A stretch of 45,462 bases of DNA from Elusimicrobiota bacterium (GTDB lineage Bacteria; CG03; SLGR01; PWQF01), in the NCBI GenBank assembly GCA_003557485.1, contig PWOI01000091.1, positions 1 through 45,462 of the forward strand, in the 5' to 3' direction. This document shows positions 7,461 to 16,782 of this stretch, piece by piece. Below the pieces are notes generated by a model. That model did no database searches, was not told the DNA's origin, and saw nothing but the letters and a program-made list of their open reading frames with translations. Every line of letters begins with the position of its first letter. Position 1 is the first letter of the stretch. Both the position numbers and the translations under genes were made by a program.

Positions 7461-8798
7461 CTACAGAATGGGAAGATACGAATCAATTTCATAATTGGTA
7501 ACTCGGGTTCTGTACCGGTCCCATTCAATTTTCTTGTTGGCTATAAAGCTTTTAAATACGTGTTCCCCCAGCGCCTTTTTCAGAAACTCAGATTTTTCCG
7601 CCGCCTGTATTGCTTCTATAAGACTGCCGGGAAGAGTTTTTATCCCCCTCTCCTTCCTTTCTTTTTCAGTAAGGCGGAAAACATCGTACTCTACCGGATC
7701 CTCCAGCATATATTTGTTTTTTATCCCTTCAAGTCCCGCAGCAAGCATAACGCTGAAGGCAAGATACGGGTTACAGGCGGGATCGGGGAACCTCAGTTCA
7801 ACCCTGGTGGCATTCTCCTTGCCCGGCTGGTAACGCGGAACTCTTATAAGGGCGGACCGGTTTTTCTGTCCCCATACAATATAAACCGGCGCTTCGTATC
7901 CGGGGACAAGACGTTTGTAGGAGTTTACCCACTGGTTTGTTATTGCGCATATCTCTCCGGAATGCTTCATTATACCGGCTATGAAGCTGCGTGCAACAGG
8001 AGTAAGCTGATAATCCCCGAATTCATCGTAGAAAGCATTCTTTCCGTCTTTAAAGAGAGACATATGCACATGCATCCCGCTTCCGTTAACTCCGGTTATC
8101 GGTTTGGGCATAAATGAAGCATAGGCCCCGTGATTCATAGCTATTGCCTTTACCGCCACTTTGTAGCTTATCACATCATCAGCCATCTCTATTGCCGGAG
8201 CGTACTTAAGGTCTATCTCGTGCTGGCTGGGCGCCACTTCATGATGGGAATACTCAACCGGTATTCCCATATTTTCAAGAACAAGTATTGTATCACGCCT
8301 CAAATCATGACCAAGATCAAGAGGAAGGAGGTCAAAATATCCCCCTTCATCCATAATTTCGGGAGAGCGATCGTTTTTGAAATAAAAATATTCAAGCTCA
8401 GGACCGACATTGAAGGTGTCGAACCCGGCTTTTTCCATTTCTTTAAGATTTTTTTTCAGCACATAACGGGGGCACCCGCAGTAGGGTTCACCTTCGGGAG
8501 TCCTTATATCACAGAACACTTTCGCAACTGCGCCCTCTCCCTGCCTCCAGGGAAGCAGTGTAAATGTGGAAGGATCCGGCATTGCTATCAGATCGCTTTC
8601 GTAAATCCTGGCAAAACCTTCTATTGAAGATCCGTCAAAACCCATGCCGTTTTCAAAAGCGTTTTCAAGTTCCGCCGGGGTTACCGAGAAGGATTTTACC
8701 TGTCCCAGTATATCTGTAAACCAGAACTTTATAAATTTTATTCCTTTTTCTCTGACTTCTTTAATAACTTCGGCCTTTTTAAGTCTTCTGTCTCTCAT
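7461..8798 (-). CDS. glnA: Glutamine synthetase type I
   Basis: A 445-residue GSI, the length of the alpha type, making glutamine from glutamate, ammonia and ATP as a cytoplasmic dodecamer. Seen: N-terminal beta-grasp with FWFTDILGQ, the latch DGSSIEGF, ATP/glutamate-site segments PELEYF, NGSGMHVHMS and NRSALIRVP, and ATRVELRFPDPACNPYLAF. At the place of the E. coli adenylylated tyrosine (NLYDLPPEE) this protein has DVFRLTEKE, with Phe instead of Tyr, so GlnE-type adenylylation should not occur. GAGGAG lies about ten bases before the ATG, and its promoter is at 8825-8852. Confidence 0.97.
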   Translation of the reverse strand: MRDRRLKKAEVIKEVREKGIKFIKFWFTDILGQVKSFSVTPAELENAFENGMGFDGSSIEGFARIYESDLIAMPDPSTFTLLPWRQGEGAVAKVFCDIRTPEGEPYCGCPRYVLKKNLKEMEKAGFDTFNVGPELEYFYFKNDRSPEIMDEGGYFDLLPLDLGHDLRRDTILVLENMGIPVEYSHHEVAPSQHEIDLKYAPAIEMADDVISYKVAVKAIAMNHGAYASFMPKPITGVNGSGMHVHMSLFKDGKNAFYDEFGDYQLTPVARSFIAGIMKHSGEICAITNQWVNSYKRLVPGYEAPVYIVWGQKNRSALIRVPRYQPGKENATRVELRFPDPACNPYLAFSVMLAAGLEGIKNKYMLEDPVEYDVFRLTEKERKERGIKTLPGSLIEAIQAAEKSEFLKKALGEHVFKSFIANKKIEWDRYRTRVTNYEIDSYLPIL

Positions 8799-8824
8799 TT
8801 TTTAATATCTCCTCTGTTTTCTGG

Positions 8825-8852
8825 ATTATAATAAAACGTATTATTTTTTCAA
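8825..8852 (-). promoter_or_regulatory. Sigma70-type promoter for glnA
   Basis: On the minus strand TTGAAA (8847-8852), a 16-base spacer and a perfect TATAAT (8825-8830). Transcription would start near 8818, leaving a leader of only about 20 bases, too short for a riboswitch. No sigma54 GG/GC element is visible. Confidence 0.65.
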
Positions 8853-8909
8853 TTTTAAGTTCTTAAAAGGAAGAGTAATGCCGGATATATATTTATAGAC
8901 AGGAACCTT

Positions 8910-9731
8910 TTATTCTTTAACGTCCCGATGTATGGTTATAAGAGTTTTAAATGCGTGATTTTCTATTTCTTCAAGCACAGATATGTATTGGTCCCATTTA
9001 CTGTCATCGTCCTCTGTGGCACGAACAGCCTGCATACGCATTTGCTCTGCAAGAGCCTGAACCTCGGATATCCTGCCCTGCTGCATAAGCTCCTGCATCC
9101 TGGCGGCCATCTCTTCGGATGACCGCTCCATTTCTTCCATTGATCCGCCTTTATGGTAATCTTCTATCAAAGCCCTGGCAAGGTTCATCTCTCTTCCCCG
9201 GCTGTCCGTTCTTCCGGAATCGGGGAAATAAGACCAGGTAAGATGTATAAACCTGTCAACCGCCTCATTGTAATCTTCCCAGTCCCTTCCCGAGAGCCGG
9301 GCAACAAGAGCCTCGAGAGGCCTGAAATAATCGTGCTGGTACGAAGCCATATGTATGTCCTGTTCAACTCCGGCATACTGCTGGCGAGGATCTTCATCGG
9401 GTTTTTTCGTTTTTACCATTACTCCGAGACGGTCAGGCTGAAGAGCCGCTTTTCCCACCCTGATTCTTTTTACTGTATAGTTATATTCTCTGCCCTGCCG
9501 CACTTCTTCCATATCTCCAAGCCGGCCTTTATAAAACTCAACCACTTTTTCAATAGGGTCGGCTGAATAAAAAGCGCTGACATACTCTGAAAGGTATTCA
9601 GGAATCTCATGGTCCGCTGCCACCGAACCGGGATAAACAGGCGCTACCAGCTCGGCTTGAGCAAATCGCAGGTTCACAAAACCTGCAAAAGAAAAAAATC
9701 CAATCAAAAAAAAAGAAAAGAAAAATTTCAT
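8910..9731 (-). CDS. Hypothetical exported protein
   Basis: 273 residues, not recognised as a named family. The start was set at ATG 9731 because a perfect GGAGG lies five bases upstream and it opens a clear signal peptide (MKFFFSFFLIGFFSFAGF, cleavage near AQAE). The mature N-terminal half has PVYPGSV and DPIEKVVEFYKGRLG, a pattern found in many secreted proteins of unknown function in which a short alpha/beta domain follows a YPG motif. The C-terminal third is helical and charged, with a Met/Gln/Glu-rich probable coiled coil (MEEMERSSEEMAARMQELM). It is probably periplasmic. It starts 13 bases after rnk and is probably co-transcribed with it. Confidence 0.75.
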   Translation of the reverse strand: MKFFFSFFLIGFFSFAGFVNLRFAQAELVAPVYPGSVAADHEIPEYLSEYVSAFYSADPIEKVVEFYKGRLGDMEEVRQGREYNYTVKRIRVGKAALQPDRLGVMVKTKKPDEDPRQQYAGVEQDIHMASYQHDYFRPLEALVARLSGRDWEDYNEAVDRFIHLTWSYFPDSGRTDSRGREMNLARALIEDYHKGGSMEEMERSSEEMAARMQELMQQGRISEVQALAEQMRMQAVRATEDDDSKWDQYISVLEEIENHAFKTLITIHRDVKE

Positions 9732-9744
9732 TTTGACCTCCGTT

Positions 9745-10161
9745 TTACAGGTCGTAATCACCCGCTTTTTCGGGCTGGTAGAGTATTTCTTCAATTTTAA
9801 TGCGGCTTGTGCCTCCGGGCACAGGCCACTCAACAATATCCCCTTCCGAATAACCCAGAATAGCTGTTCCTACCGGCGACATAATTGAAATCCTTCCGCT
9901 GTCTATATCGGCATCCTCGGGAAATACCAGCGTAAAAACAACCTCCTCGTCATTATCCAGGTCAAGCATGCGGATTTTTGAGTTCATTGTTACAATGTCG
10001 GGAGGGATTTTTTCCGGCTTTACCCGGCTGGCTTTTTCAAGCTCATCGTTTAAGTCTCTTATATAATCCGGGCCGTCATAGGTAAACTCGTTAACTACAA
10101 TGGTAAGTTTTTTTAATCGTTTATAATCAAATTCAGTAATATAAATTTTTCTTTTCTGCAT
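9745..10161 (-). CDS. rnk: Rnk-type nucleoside diphosphate kinase regulator (GreA/GreB-like fold)
   Basis: A 138-residue protein with a short N-terminal coiled-coil part (YIRDLNDELEKA) and a C-terminal FKBP-like GreA/B domain: IPPDIVTMNSKI, TLVFPEDAD, MSPVGTAILGYSEGD, and the ending YQPEKAGDYDL, which is characteristic of Rnk. Rnk binds RNA polymerase but has a coiled coil too short to reach the active site as GreA does; in E. coli and Pseudomonas it affects nucleoside diphosphate kinase levels. A GGAGG lies nine bases before the ATG, and a good promoter at 10200-10228 begins inside the end of the upstream lyase gene, so it can be expressed independently. Confidence 0.92.
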   Translation of the reverse strand: MQKRKIYITEFDYKRLKKLTIVVNEFTYDGPDYIRDLNDELEKASRVKPEKIPPDIVTMNSKIRMLDLDNDEEVVFTLVFPEDADIDSGRISIMSPVGTAILGYSEGDIVEWPVPGGTSRIKIEEILYQPEKAGDYDL

Positions 10162-10199
10162 CTTTAAAAGCCTCCGGAAGGTTACTTATTCCATACCAG

Positions 10200-10228
10200 A
10201 TTATATATCTTAACATCAAATTTTACAA
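10200..10228 (-). promoter_or_regulatory. Sigma70-type promoter for rnk
   Basis: On the minus strand TTGTAA (10223-10228), a 17-base spacer and a perfect TATAAT (10200-10205). The -35 box lies inside the last codons of the ammonia-lyase gene. Transcription would start near 10193, about 32 bases before the rnk ATG. Confidence 0.6.
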
Positions 10229-11448
10229 TCACATTCAGGGACCGGGTAAGCGCCGTTCCATACTACTCTCCTGTAAACATCAGGATCCGTATCCCCTTCG
10301 GTATTGATAAGAAGAACCTGAGATTTTTTTCCCAGACCCGCAGTTTCTCTTAAATCAGACAAGGACGGGCACTGCATAATGAAACTTAAAACCCCGAGCG
10401 TAACAGCGCCTGACTCACCCGAAACTACAGCAGGGTCATTCTTCAGCGGAACGGCATATATCCTCATACCCCGGGCAGCCATATAATCCGGACAGGATAT
10501 AAAAATATCAGCACAGCTACTGAGAACCTCCCATGAAAGAGGGTTCGGAACCCCGCATGAGAGACCTGCCATTATAGTATTTAGGTCTCCTTCAAACAAA
10601 TGCGGATTCCCGTCTCCTATACGAGCCGACTCGTAAATGCAGGCGGCTTTATCGGGTTCTATAACTATAAAAACAGGCGCCTTATCTCCTAGAAGACCTT
10701 TGTAGAAAGCCACCACTGAAGCAGCAAGAGAACCCACTCCAGCCTGTACCAGCACGTGGGTCGGGTATTCTGTCCCTGACCCGGAAAACTGCCGCTGAGC
10801 CTCAGAAAACATTGTAGTATAACCCTGTATAACCCACCTAGGAATTTCTTCGTAACCTTCCCATGCGGTATCGGATATAACCTGCCAGCCGTTACGGGAA
10901 GCATCCTGCTTAACACTTTCAACCGCATCGTCATAGGTCCCGTTAATAACCTCAACACTGGCTCCGTAGTTCTCAATAGCTTTTATACGCCATGAACTGG
11001 TACCACGGGGAACATAAACAACTGAACTGTGCCCGAGTTTTTCAGCCGACCACGCAACACCCCTTCCATGATTGCCATCAGTTGCCGTTGCAAATGTAAT
11101 GGTACCGAGCTTGCTTTTAACCTCGGATGAAGTAAGATCCTTAAAGTCTATATCTTCCTTTATGCCCAGGCGTTCCTTAAGATGCATATATATAGCATAG
11201 GATCCCCCCAGAACCTTAAAAGAATTGAGGTCAAACCGTTTTGACTCGTCTTTTACCCATATTCCTCCGAGACCCAGCATACACGACAGGTTCTTAAGGC
11301 TTTTTAACGAACCTGTTTCATAGCCTGATACTTGTGAATGAAATTTCAGAACACGCTCCGGGACTGCTTCAGGCATAAGATTCAATACGGGGGCCGGCTT
11401 CGGTGAATTATCTTTATTTTTGTTAATTGTCCAGTCTAAAAGCTTCAT
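10216..11448 (-). CDS. ygeX: 2,3-diaminopropionate ammonia-lyase
   Basis: A 410-residue PLP enzyme that would split 2,3-diaminopropionate into pyruvate and two ammonia molecules in the cytoplasm. The fold type II PLP-lysine motif is NSFKVLGGSYA; TATDGNHGRGVAWSA and VQAGVGSLAASVVAFY are the substrate and phosphate-binding loops, and the C-terminal SGESGAVTLGV completes the site. Length and motifs match YgeX of E. coli (398 residues). I chose ATG 11448 because AAAGGAG lies seven bases upstream; the frame is open a further 25 codons upstream without homology. No strong promoter was found in the 106-base gap before it. The neighbours do not reveal a diaminopropionate source. Confidence 0.92.
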   Translation of the reverse strand: MKLLDWTINKNKDNSPKPAPVLNLMPEAVPERVLKFHSQVSGYETGSLKSLKNLSCMLGLGGIWVKDESKRFDLNSFKVLGGSYAIYMHLKERLGIKEDIDFKDLTSSEVKSKLGTITFATATDGNHGRGVAWSAEKLGHSSVVYVPRGTSSWRIKAIENYGASVEVINGTYDDAVESVKQDASRNGWQVISDTAWEGYEEIPRWVIQGYTTMFSEAQRQFSGSGTEYPTHVLVQAGVGSLAASVVAFYKGLLGDKAPVFIVIEPDKAACIYESARIGDGNPHLFEGDLNTIMAGLSCGVPNPLSWEVLSSCADIFISCPDYMAARGMRIYAVPLKNDPAVVSGESGAVTLGVLSFIMQCPSLSDLRETAGLGKKSQVLLINTEGDTDPDVYRRVVWNGAYPVPECDCKI

Positions 11449-11554
11449 ATAAAAACTCCTTTCGTTCACTTGCAGAGTGCATCTCAGTCTTTTCCCTTTT
11501 GTTTTAACAGGTGCCTGTCGCACATTTTATCAGGGTCAACTTTCCACATTCTCA

Positions 11555-12445
11555 TCAACTGATGATTCCCGCTGCCTTTAATTTCCTGCCGTCTAGCTTT
11601 ATAATATCCCTGTTTCTCCACCAGGTAAGCTGCCTGCGTGCGTAGTTACGCGTAGTTTTTTTTATTGCCTCAACGGCCTCTTCAAAAGATAGCTCTCCTT
11701 TTATATAAGATGCTATTTCGCCGTACCCTAACCCTTCGAAAACAGGGGCGCCGCGGCCATATTTCTCCAGAAGTTTCTCAGTTTCTTTTTCTATCCCCAT
11801 TGAGCACATCCTGTCCACCCTTCTGTTTATTCGGCTGTAAAGTTCCTCCCTTTCCCACGATATACGCAGAGCTGCGAAGTTATATGGAGGAGGAGAGGTT
11901 TTCTTTAAAAGTTCACTCATTTTTTTACCTGTCTGGATAAAAACACCAAGCGCCCTTATAATCCTTTTTCTCATATTAGGATGTATTTCCGATGCCCTTT
12001 CTGGATCTTGATCCTTAAGCTGCCGGTAAAGTTCTCCTGTAGGTTCAAGTTCCAGATTTTTCTCAACTTCTTCATCAAGAGGCGGAATATCGGCAATACC
12101 TTCCATAAGGCTTGTTACATAAAGCGCTGTTCCCCCGGCCACAACCGGAAGTTTATTCTTCCGGTGCAGATTATCTATCACGGAGCGCGCGGTCCGGCAG
12201 AACGAACCGGCGTCATACCACCGGTCCGGTTCTATTATATCAATTAGATGGTACCTTACTTCTTTTAAATGTTCCGGAGGAGGTTTTGATGTAAGTATGT
12301 CCGCATTGCGATAAACCTTCATTGAGTCGGCTACTATAACTTCTCCCCCGCATTCACGCGCAATTTTGTGGGCAAGGGAGGCCTTACCGCTTGCAGTAGC
12401 CCCGGTTATAACAAGAACCGTATTATCTTGAAAATCTTGTATCAA
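11555..12445 (-). CDS. miaA: tRNA dimethylallyltransferase
   Basis: A 296-residue enzyme that transfers a dimethylallyl group to N6 of A37 in tRNAs reading UNN codons, giving i6A. The P-loop is GATASGKASLA, followed by DSMKVYRNADILTSKP (catalytic Asp and substrate loop), HLIDIIEP, VVAGGTALYV and the C-terminal RNYARRQLTWWRN. The only in-frame start that keeps the P-loop is the TTG at 12445, which overlaps the end of mutL by 23 bases. The product is the substrate of MiaB, encoded upstream in the same direction at 17749-19023, so both steps of ms2i6A formation flank mutS-mutL. Confidence 0.95.
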   Translation of the reverse strand: MIQDFQDNTVLVITGATASGKASLAHKIARECGGEVIVADSMKVYRNADILTSKPPPEHLKEVRYHLIDIIEPDRWYDAGSFCRTARSVIDNLHRKNKLPVVAGGTALYVTSLMEGIADIPPLDEEVEKNLELEPTGELYRQLKDQDPERASEIHPNMRKRIIRALGVFIQTGKKMSELLKKTSPPPYNFAALRISWEREELYSRINRRVDRMCSMGIEKETEKLLEKYGRGAPVFEGLGYGEIASYIKGELSFEEAVEAIKKTTRNYARRQLTWWRNRDIIKLDGRKLKAAGIIS

Positions 12446-14204
12446 TCTCTTTTTCCGTAAACCTTATGATCACCGGACGCCCGTGAGGGCACCTGTGAGG
12501 TACCTGGCAGCTGTTAAGCTTGTCTGTCATCTCTTTTATTTCCTCATTTGTGAGGCTGTCCCCGGCCATAACGGAAGAGCGGCAGGCTATAAGTTTAAAT
12601 ATTTCATCGGCAAGTTCGTCTCTGGAAGGGCTTTTGCCTGCTTTTTCAACTGTTTCTATTATTTCCTCAATCATTTCCGCTGCCTCTTCTCCGCTTATTG
12701 TTTTACCCACACAGGCCGGCACTGCCGTTACCTTGAACGCAGACGGCCCGAATTCTTCTATAATCAACCCGTATTCCCTTAGCAGCCCCGTATAATTTGC
12801 CACGATATGCGCTTTTGAACGTTCCAGTTCAATTACTTCAGGAATAAGAAGACCCTGTACCGCCGGCTTGTCCGCGACCGCTTCTTTTTTTAAATTTTCG
12901 TAATTGATTCTTTCCCACGCCGTATGCTGGTCTATAAAAAGTATCCCCTCGTCATCCTCGGCAACAATGTACTTGTTTTTAAACTGGAAAGCCGGCCTTA
13001 TTGACCCCTCTCCTGAGGGTGCCCGACCGGAGTCTGAAAGAGACGGCGGAGAAAAACTGAATTTTCTAACCTCACTGAGATCTATATCCTTCAGCTTTTC
13101 CAGTGAAGTCCTTTCCGGCTTACTGCCCGGACGGGAAGCAAAACTGCGAACGGGCCTTCTTTTGTCTTTTTCTGCTCCGGAATATCGATCCGGCATCAAG
13201 TCATCCTGCTGTATATCAAAAATCCCCGGGGTTTTTTCAAGTGCGCTTTTCAGTACTTTTGAAACAATCTGGTGAACGCCCTGCTGATTGACAAATTTTA
13301 CTTCCCGTTTGGCGGGATGCACATTCACATCAACAAATTCAGGTTTCGTATTGATATAAAGCACGCAGGCCGGATATTTTCCCTGCGGAATAAACTGCCT
13401 GCAAGCCCTTGAGATTGCATGCAGCACAAGGGGAGAATAAACGCTCCGTCCGTTAACAAAGACATAGATGCGCCCCCTGTTGGAAAAAGACAGAGATGGA
13501 AAAGATACATACCCGGAAAGGCGAACATACGGATTCTCAAAACTTACCTCTGCAAGCTTTTCCGAGAGGTTTTTCCCGGCGACCTCACAGAACCGGTTTT
13601 TTACATCAGCGGGAGGAAAATCAAAAAGCAGGCGTTCCTTTTCATTAAGCGCAAACGAAACCTCGGGGCTGGCAAGAGCCGCCGCTTCAACCGTCTCTAT
13701 GATATGTTTTTTTTCCGTGGCATCGGATTTAAGAAATTTTCTTCTGGCCGGAGTATTATAGAAAAGGTCCTTTACCTCTACAGTAGTACCCCTGCCACGG
13801 GCAGCCGGCTGTAATTCGGGCCTGGAACCCCCACCCAGCTTAAACATTACAGGCTGGCTATTCTCCGCCTTTGTTGTAATTGACATTCTGGATACAGCTC
13901 CTATGGAAGGAAGAGCTTCACCCCGGAATCCCAGAGTTTTGATTTTTTCAAGATCTACGGCACTTTTAATTTTTGATGTCGCGTGCCTTCTAACAGCAAC
14001 TTCAACTTCCGAACCGCTCATCCCGTTTCCGTTATCGGATACACGCATTGTCTTCCCGCCCGCTTCAAAAGAAATATCCACCCGGGACGCCTCTGCGTCT
14101 ATTGCGTTCTCAATAAGTTCCTTTACTGCCGAAGCAGGCCTCTGGACAACTTCACCGGCAGCAATCATGTTTATCACATCAGAGGAAAGTATATTAATCT
14201 TCAC
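12423..14204 (-). CDS. mutL: DNA mismatch repair protein MutL
   Basis: A 593-residue protein with the GHKL ATPase at the N-terminus (NAIDAE, DNGNGM, TLGFRGEALPSIGAV) and a C-terminal dimerisation/endonuclease domain. The metal-binding endonuclease motif appears as DQHTAWERINYE (residues 425-436): all Asp, His and Glu ligands of the DQHAxxExxxxE consensus are present, with only Ala replaced by Thr. ACRSSVMAG and CPHGRP complete the zinc site. It should therefore be a nicking MutL of the type found in bacteria without MutH. It overlaps mutS by 11 bases and miaA by 23. Confidence 0.96.
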   Translation of the reverse strand: MKINILSSDVINMIAAGEVVQRPASAVKELIENAIDAEASRVDISFEAGGKTMRVSDNGNGMSGSEVEVAVRRHATSKIKSAVDLEKIKTLGFRGEALPSIGAVSRMSITTKAENSQPVMFKLGGGSRPELQPAARGRGTTVEVKDLFYNTPARRKFLKSDATEKKHIIETVEAAALASPEVSFALNEKERLLFDFPPADVKNRFCEVAGKNLSEKLAEVSFENPYVRLSGYVSFPSLSFSNRGRIYVFVNGRSVYSPLVLHAISRACRQFIPQGKYPACVLYINTKPEFVDVNVHPAKREVKFVNQQGVHQIVSKVLKSALEKTPGIFDIQQDDLMPDRYSGAEKDKRRPVRSFASRPGSKPERTSLEKLKDIDLSEVRKFSFSPPSLSDSGRAPSGEGSIRPAFQFKNKYIVAEDDEGILFIDQHTAWERINYENLKKEAVADKPAVQGLLIPEVIELERSKAHIVANYTGLLREYGLIIEEFGPSAFKVTAVPACVGKTISGEEAAEMIEEIIETVEKAGKSPSRDELADEIFKLIACRSSVMAGDSLTNEEIKEMTDKLNSCQVPHRCPHGRPVIIRFTEKEIDTRFSR

Positions 14205-16776
14205 TTTTTATCTGCTCCTGAAGGTCTTTTATTATATTCATAAGCTCAAGCGGGGAAATTTCTTCCAGGTTAAGCTCTTTCAATTTCGCCCTGTATTTCC
14301 TGTCTCCGTATTCAAAGAGGCCCATTTGGTCCTGGTTCTGCCGGGGTACTGGTCTCGGATAACCCCTTGAATTATATTCTTCCTCTTCAAGTTTTCTAAA
14401 TATGTCCCAGGCTCGCTTTATTACTTCACCCGGAACTCCGGCAAGTTCTGCGCAGTGTATTCCGTAAGATTTGTCGGCGCTGCCCTCATTAAGCTTTCGA
14501 AGGAAAACAATTTTCCTTTTATCTTTCCATTCCCTGACGCTGAAATGATAGTTTTTAACAGAATCCATGCAACCCGCCATTTCAGTTAATTCAAAATAAT
14601 GCGTTGCAAAAAGAGTCCTGCTCCCCATTTTATCTATTTTTTCGAGAACCGCCCAGGCAATACTGATACCGTCAAATGTAGAGGTCCCTCTTCCCACTTC
14701 ATCCATAATAAGAAGGCTTTTCTCCGTAGCGCTGCTTAGTATAGCAGCTACTTCGGTCATCTCAACCATAAAAGTTGATTCTCCCGCTGCAAGGTTTTCT
14801 CCGGCTCCTATTCTTGTAAAAATTCTGTCAGCTATACCTATTCTTGCTTCACCCGCAGGCACAAAACACCCCATCTGGGCCATTATTGTTATCAGGGCAA
14901 CCTGCTTAAGGTAGGTAGATTTGCCTGCCATGTTGGGGCCGGTAATGACAAGTATTTGATGCCGCCCGCTTTCTATAAAAGCATCATTCGGCACAAATTC
15001 GTTAACCGGTAGATTACGTTCCACCAAGGGATGCCTGCCATCTTTGATTTTTATTATTTTTCCGTCATCCACCCGGGGCTTTACATATGAATACTTTACC
15101 GAAGCAGAAGCAAAACTGTTGAGCGCATCCAGACGAGCTATTAAATCAGCATTCATCTGTATAGTTTCAGATAAACTGCATACTTTCTGCCTTAAAGAAC
15201 TGAAAATACTGTATTCAAGGGCGCACTTTTTTTCTTCGGCGCCAAGAATTGAATTCTCCCTTGCCTTGAGCTCTCCGGTAATATATCTTTCAGCGTTTAC
15301 AAGTGTCTGCTTGCGGGTATAATCTTCCGGCACTTTTTCCACATGAGTTTTTGTCACCTCGATATAGTAACCGTGGACCTTATTATAGCCAACTTTCAGG
15401 GAAGGTATCTTGAGCCTTTTTCTTTCTTTCTCCTGAAGCGCGCTTACCCATTTTTTATCCCCTCCGGATTGCTCTATAAGCGCATCAAGCTCTTTGGAGT
15501 AACCTTTTTTTATCATCCCCCCTTCCTTTACAGCAAGAGGCGGACTATCTACAAGGGAATTTTGAAGTTCTGCTGAAAGCTGTTTCATTTCATCAAGCCC
15601 GACGGCTATCTCTTTCAGAATCGCAGCCTCTGTTTTCTTAAGCAATTTCTTTATATCCGGTATTACATTGAGAGAATCTCTGAGTGCCACAAGATCCCGC
15701 GCGTTGGAGGAACCAAAACCGGCTCTCGATATTATTCTTTCCATATCATTAACGCTTTTTAATATATCTCCCAGCCGGGAAGAAAGAATCGCATCTTCAC
15801 AGAGCTCCTGTACGCTGTTAAGCCTTTTCCTTATTACTCCTGTTTCTTTAAGGGGCCTTGCTATCCACCTGGCAAGTTTTCTTTTGCCCATGGAAGTAGC
15901 GGTAAAATCGAGTATTCCAAAGAGAGTATTTTTCTTCCCTCTGTCCTGAAGGTTCTTTAAAAGCTCCAGGTTTTCCTGGGTGTTCCTGTCAAGAACCATA
16001 TGCCTATCGGAAGTATAAAACCGAAAATTTTTCAGTACGGATTTTTTTCCTTTCCCAGTTTCCCTTATATAGCTTACAAGGGCCCCGCAGGCTGCCTCCG
16101 CAGACGGGCTCCTGTCAAGTTCCCAGCCTTTAACGGTAGCAATTTTGAAATATTCCTTAATCTCCTCTTCAGCCTTTGACGGAGTAAAATACCATCCATC
16201 CCTTTCAGTCACGGATATTTCAGGAAATCGCAGCTTCAACATCTCCCTGAGTTCGTCATTATCCTGGCTTATGAGAGCCTCCCTTACCGGAAACCTTGAA
16301 ATCTCCGCCTCCAGTGAAGCCCGCCTTTTAAAGGAACTCCCCATAAAATCACCTGTTGAAATATCAAGAAACACAACCCCCCATTCTCCCGAAACCTCCG
16401 CTATTGATAAAAGAAAATTATTTTCATCATTTGAAAGAAGTTCATCCTCAATAACTGTTCCCGGAGTAATAACACGAACCACTTCTCTTTTCACTATACC
16501 TTTGGATTTAGAAGCTTCTTCAACCTGCTCGCATACTGCTATTGATTTTGAATGGTTCAGTAATTTCTTAATATACCCGGAGGCGCTGTGATACGGTACC
16601 CCGCACATTGGGGTTCCCTGCCGCTTTGTTAGTGTTACCTCCATAAGTTTGGAAGCTTTTATGGCATCTTCGCCGAAAAGTTCGTAAAAATCACCCAGAC
16701 GAAAAAAAAGAAAGCAGTCCGGATATCGCGATTTTATACTTTTGTACTGCTTTGTAAGGGGGGTCTCTCTGGACAC
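14194..16776 (-). CDS. mutS: DNA mismatch repair protein MutS
   Basis: An 860-residue protein of normal MutS1 length. The N-terminal mismatch-binding segment has FRLGDFYELF with the Phe-x-Glu wedge; connector, lever and clamp regions follow, and the ATPase has the Walker A GPNMAGKST near residue 611, then LLIMDEVGRGTSTFDG and ATHYFELT. It recognises mispaired bases and recruits MutL, encoded next with an 11-base overlap. The start is GTG at 16776, seven bases after lapA, with AAGG four bases upstream. Confidence 0.97.
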   Translation of the reverse strand: MSRETPLTKQYKSIKSRYPDCFLFFRLGDFYELFGEDAIKASKLMEVTLTKRQGTPMCGVPYHSASGYIKKLLNHSKSIAVCEQVEEASKSKGIVKREVVRVITPGTVIEDELLSNDENNFLLSIAEVSGEWGVVFLDISTGDFMGSSFKRRASLEAEISRFPVREALISQDNDELREMLKLRFPEISVTERDGWYFTPSKAEEEIKEYFKIATVKGWELDRSPSAEAACGALVSYIRETGKGKKSVLKNFRFYTSDRHMVLDRNTQENLELLKNLQDRGKKNTLFGILDFTATSMGKRKLARWIARPLKETGVIRKRLNSVQELCEDAILSSRLGDILKSVNDMERIISRAGFGSSNARDLVALRDSLNVIPDIKKLLKKTEAAILKEIAVGLDEMKQLSAELQNSLVDSPPLAVKEGGMIKKGYSKELDALIEQSGGDKKWVSALQEKERKRLKIPSLKVGYNKVHGYYIEVTKTHVEKVPEDYTRKQTLVNAERYITGELKARENSILGAEEKKCALEYSIFSSLRQKVCSLSETIQMNADLIARLDALNSFASASVKYSYVKPRVDDGKIIKIKDGRHPLVERNLPVNEFVPNDAFIESGRHQILVITGPNMAGKSTYLKQVALITIMAQMGCFVPAGEARIGIADRIFTRIGAGENLAAGESTFMVEMTEVAAILSSATEKSLLIMDEVGRGTSTFDGISIAWAVLEKIDKMGSRTLFATHYFELTEMAGCMDSVKNYHFSVREWKDKRKIVFLRKLNEGSADKSYGIHCAELAGVPGEVIKRAWDIFRKLEEEEYNSRGYPRPVPRQNQDQMGLFEYGDRKYRAKLKELNLEEISPLELMNIIKDLQEQIKSED

Positions 16777-16782
16777 TTAGCC

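Noticed and set aside
7560-8627. Plus-strand open frames of up to 185 residues opposite glnA
   Set aside because: They are the antisense reading of a strongly conserved gene, have no ribosome site, and no recognisable protein features.
8799-8909. Glutamine riboswitch or other leader RNA before glnA
   Set aside because: The promoter leaves a leader of only about 20 bases, and no conserved RNA structure is evident.
13903-14370. Plus-strand 155-residue frame opposite mutL/mutS
   Set aside because: Antisense shadow of two conserved genes; composition (Ser/Leu-rich) follows from the opposite strand.
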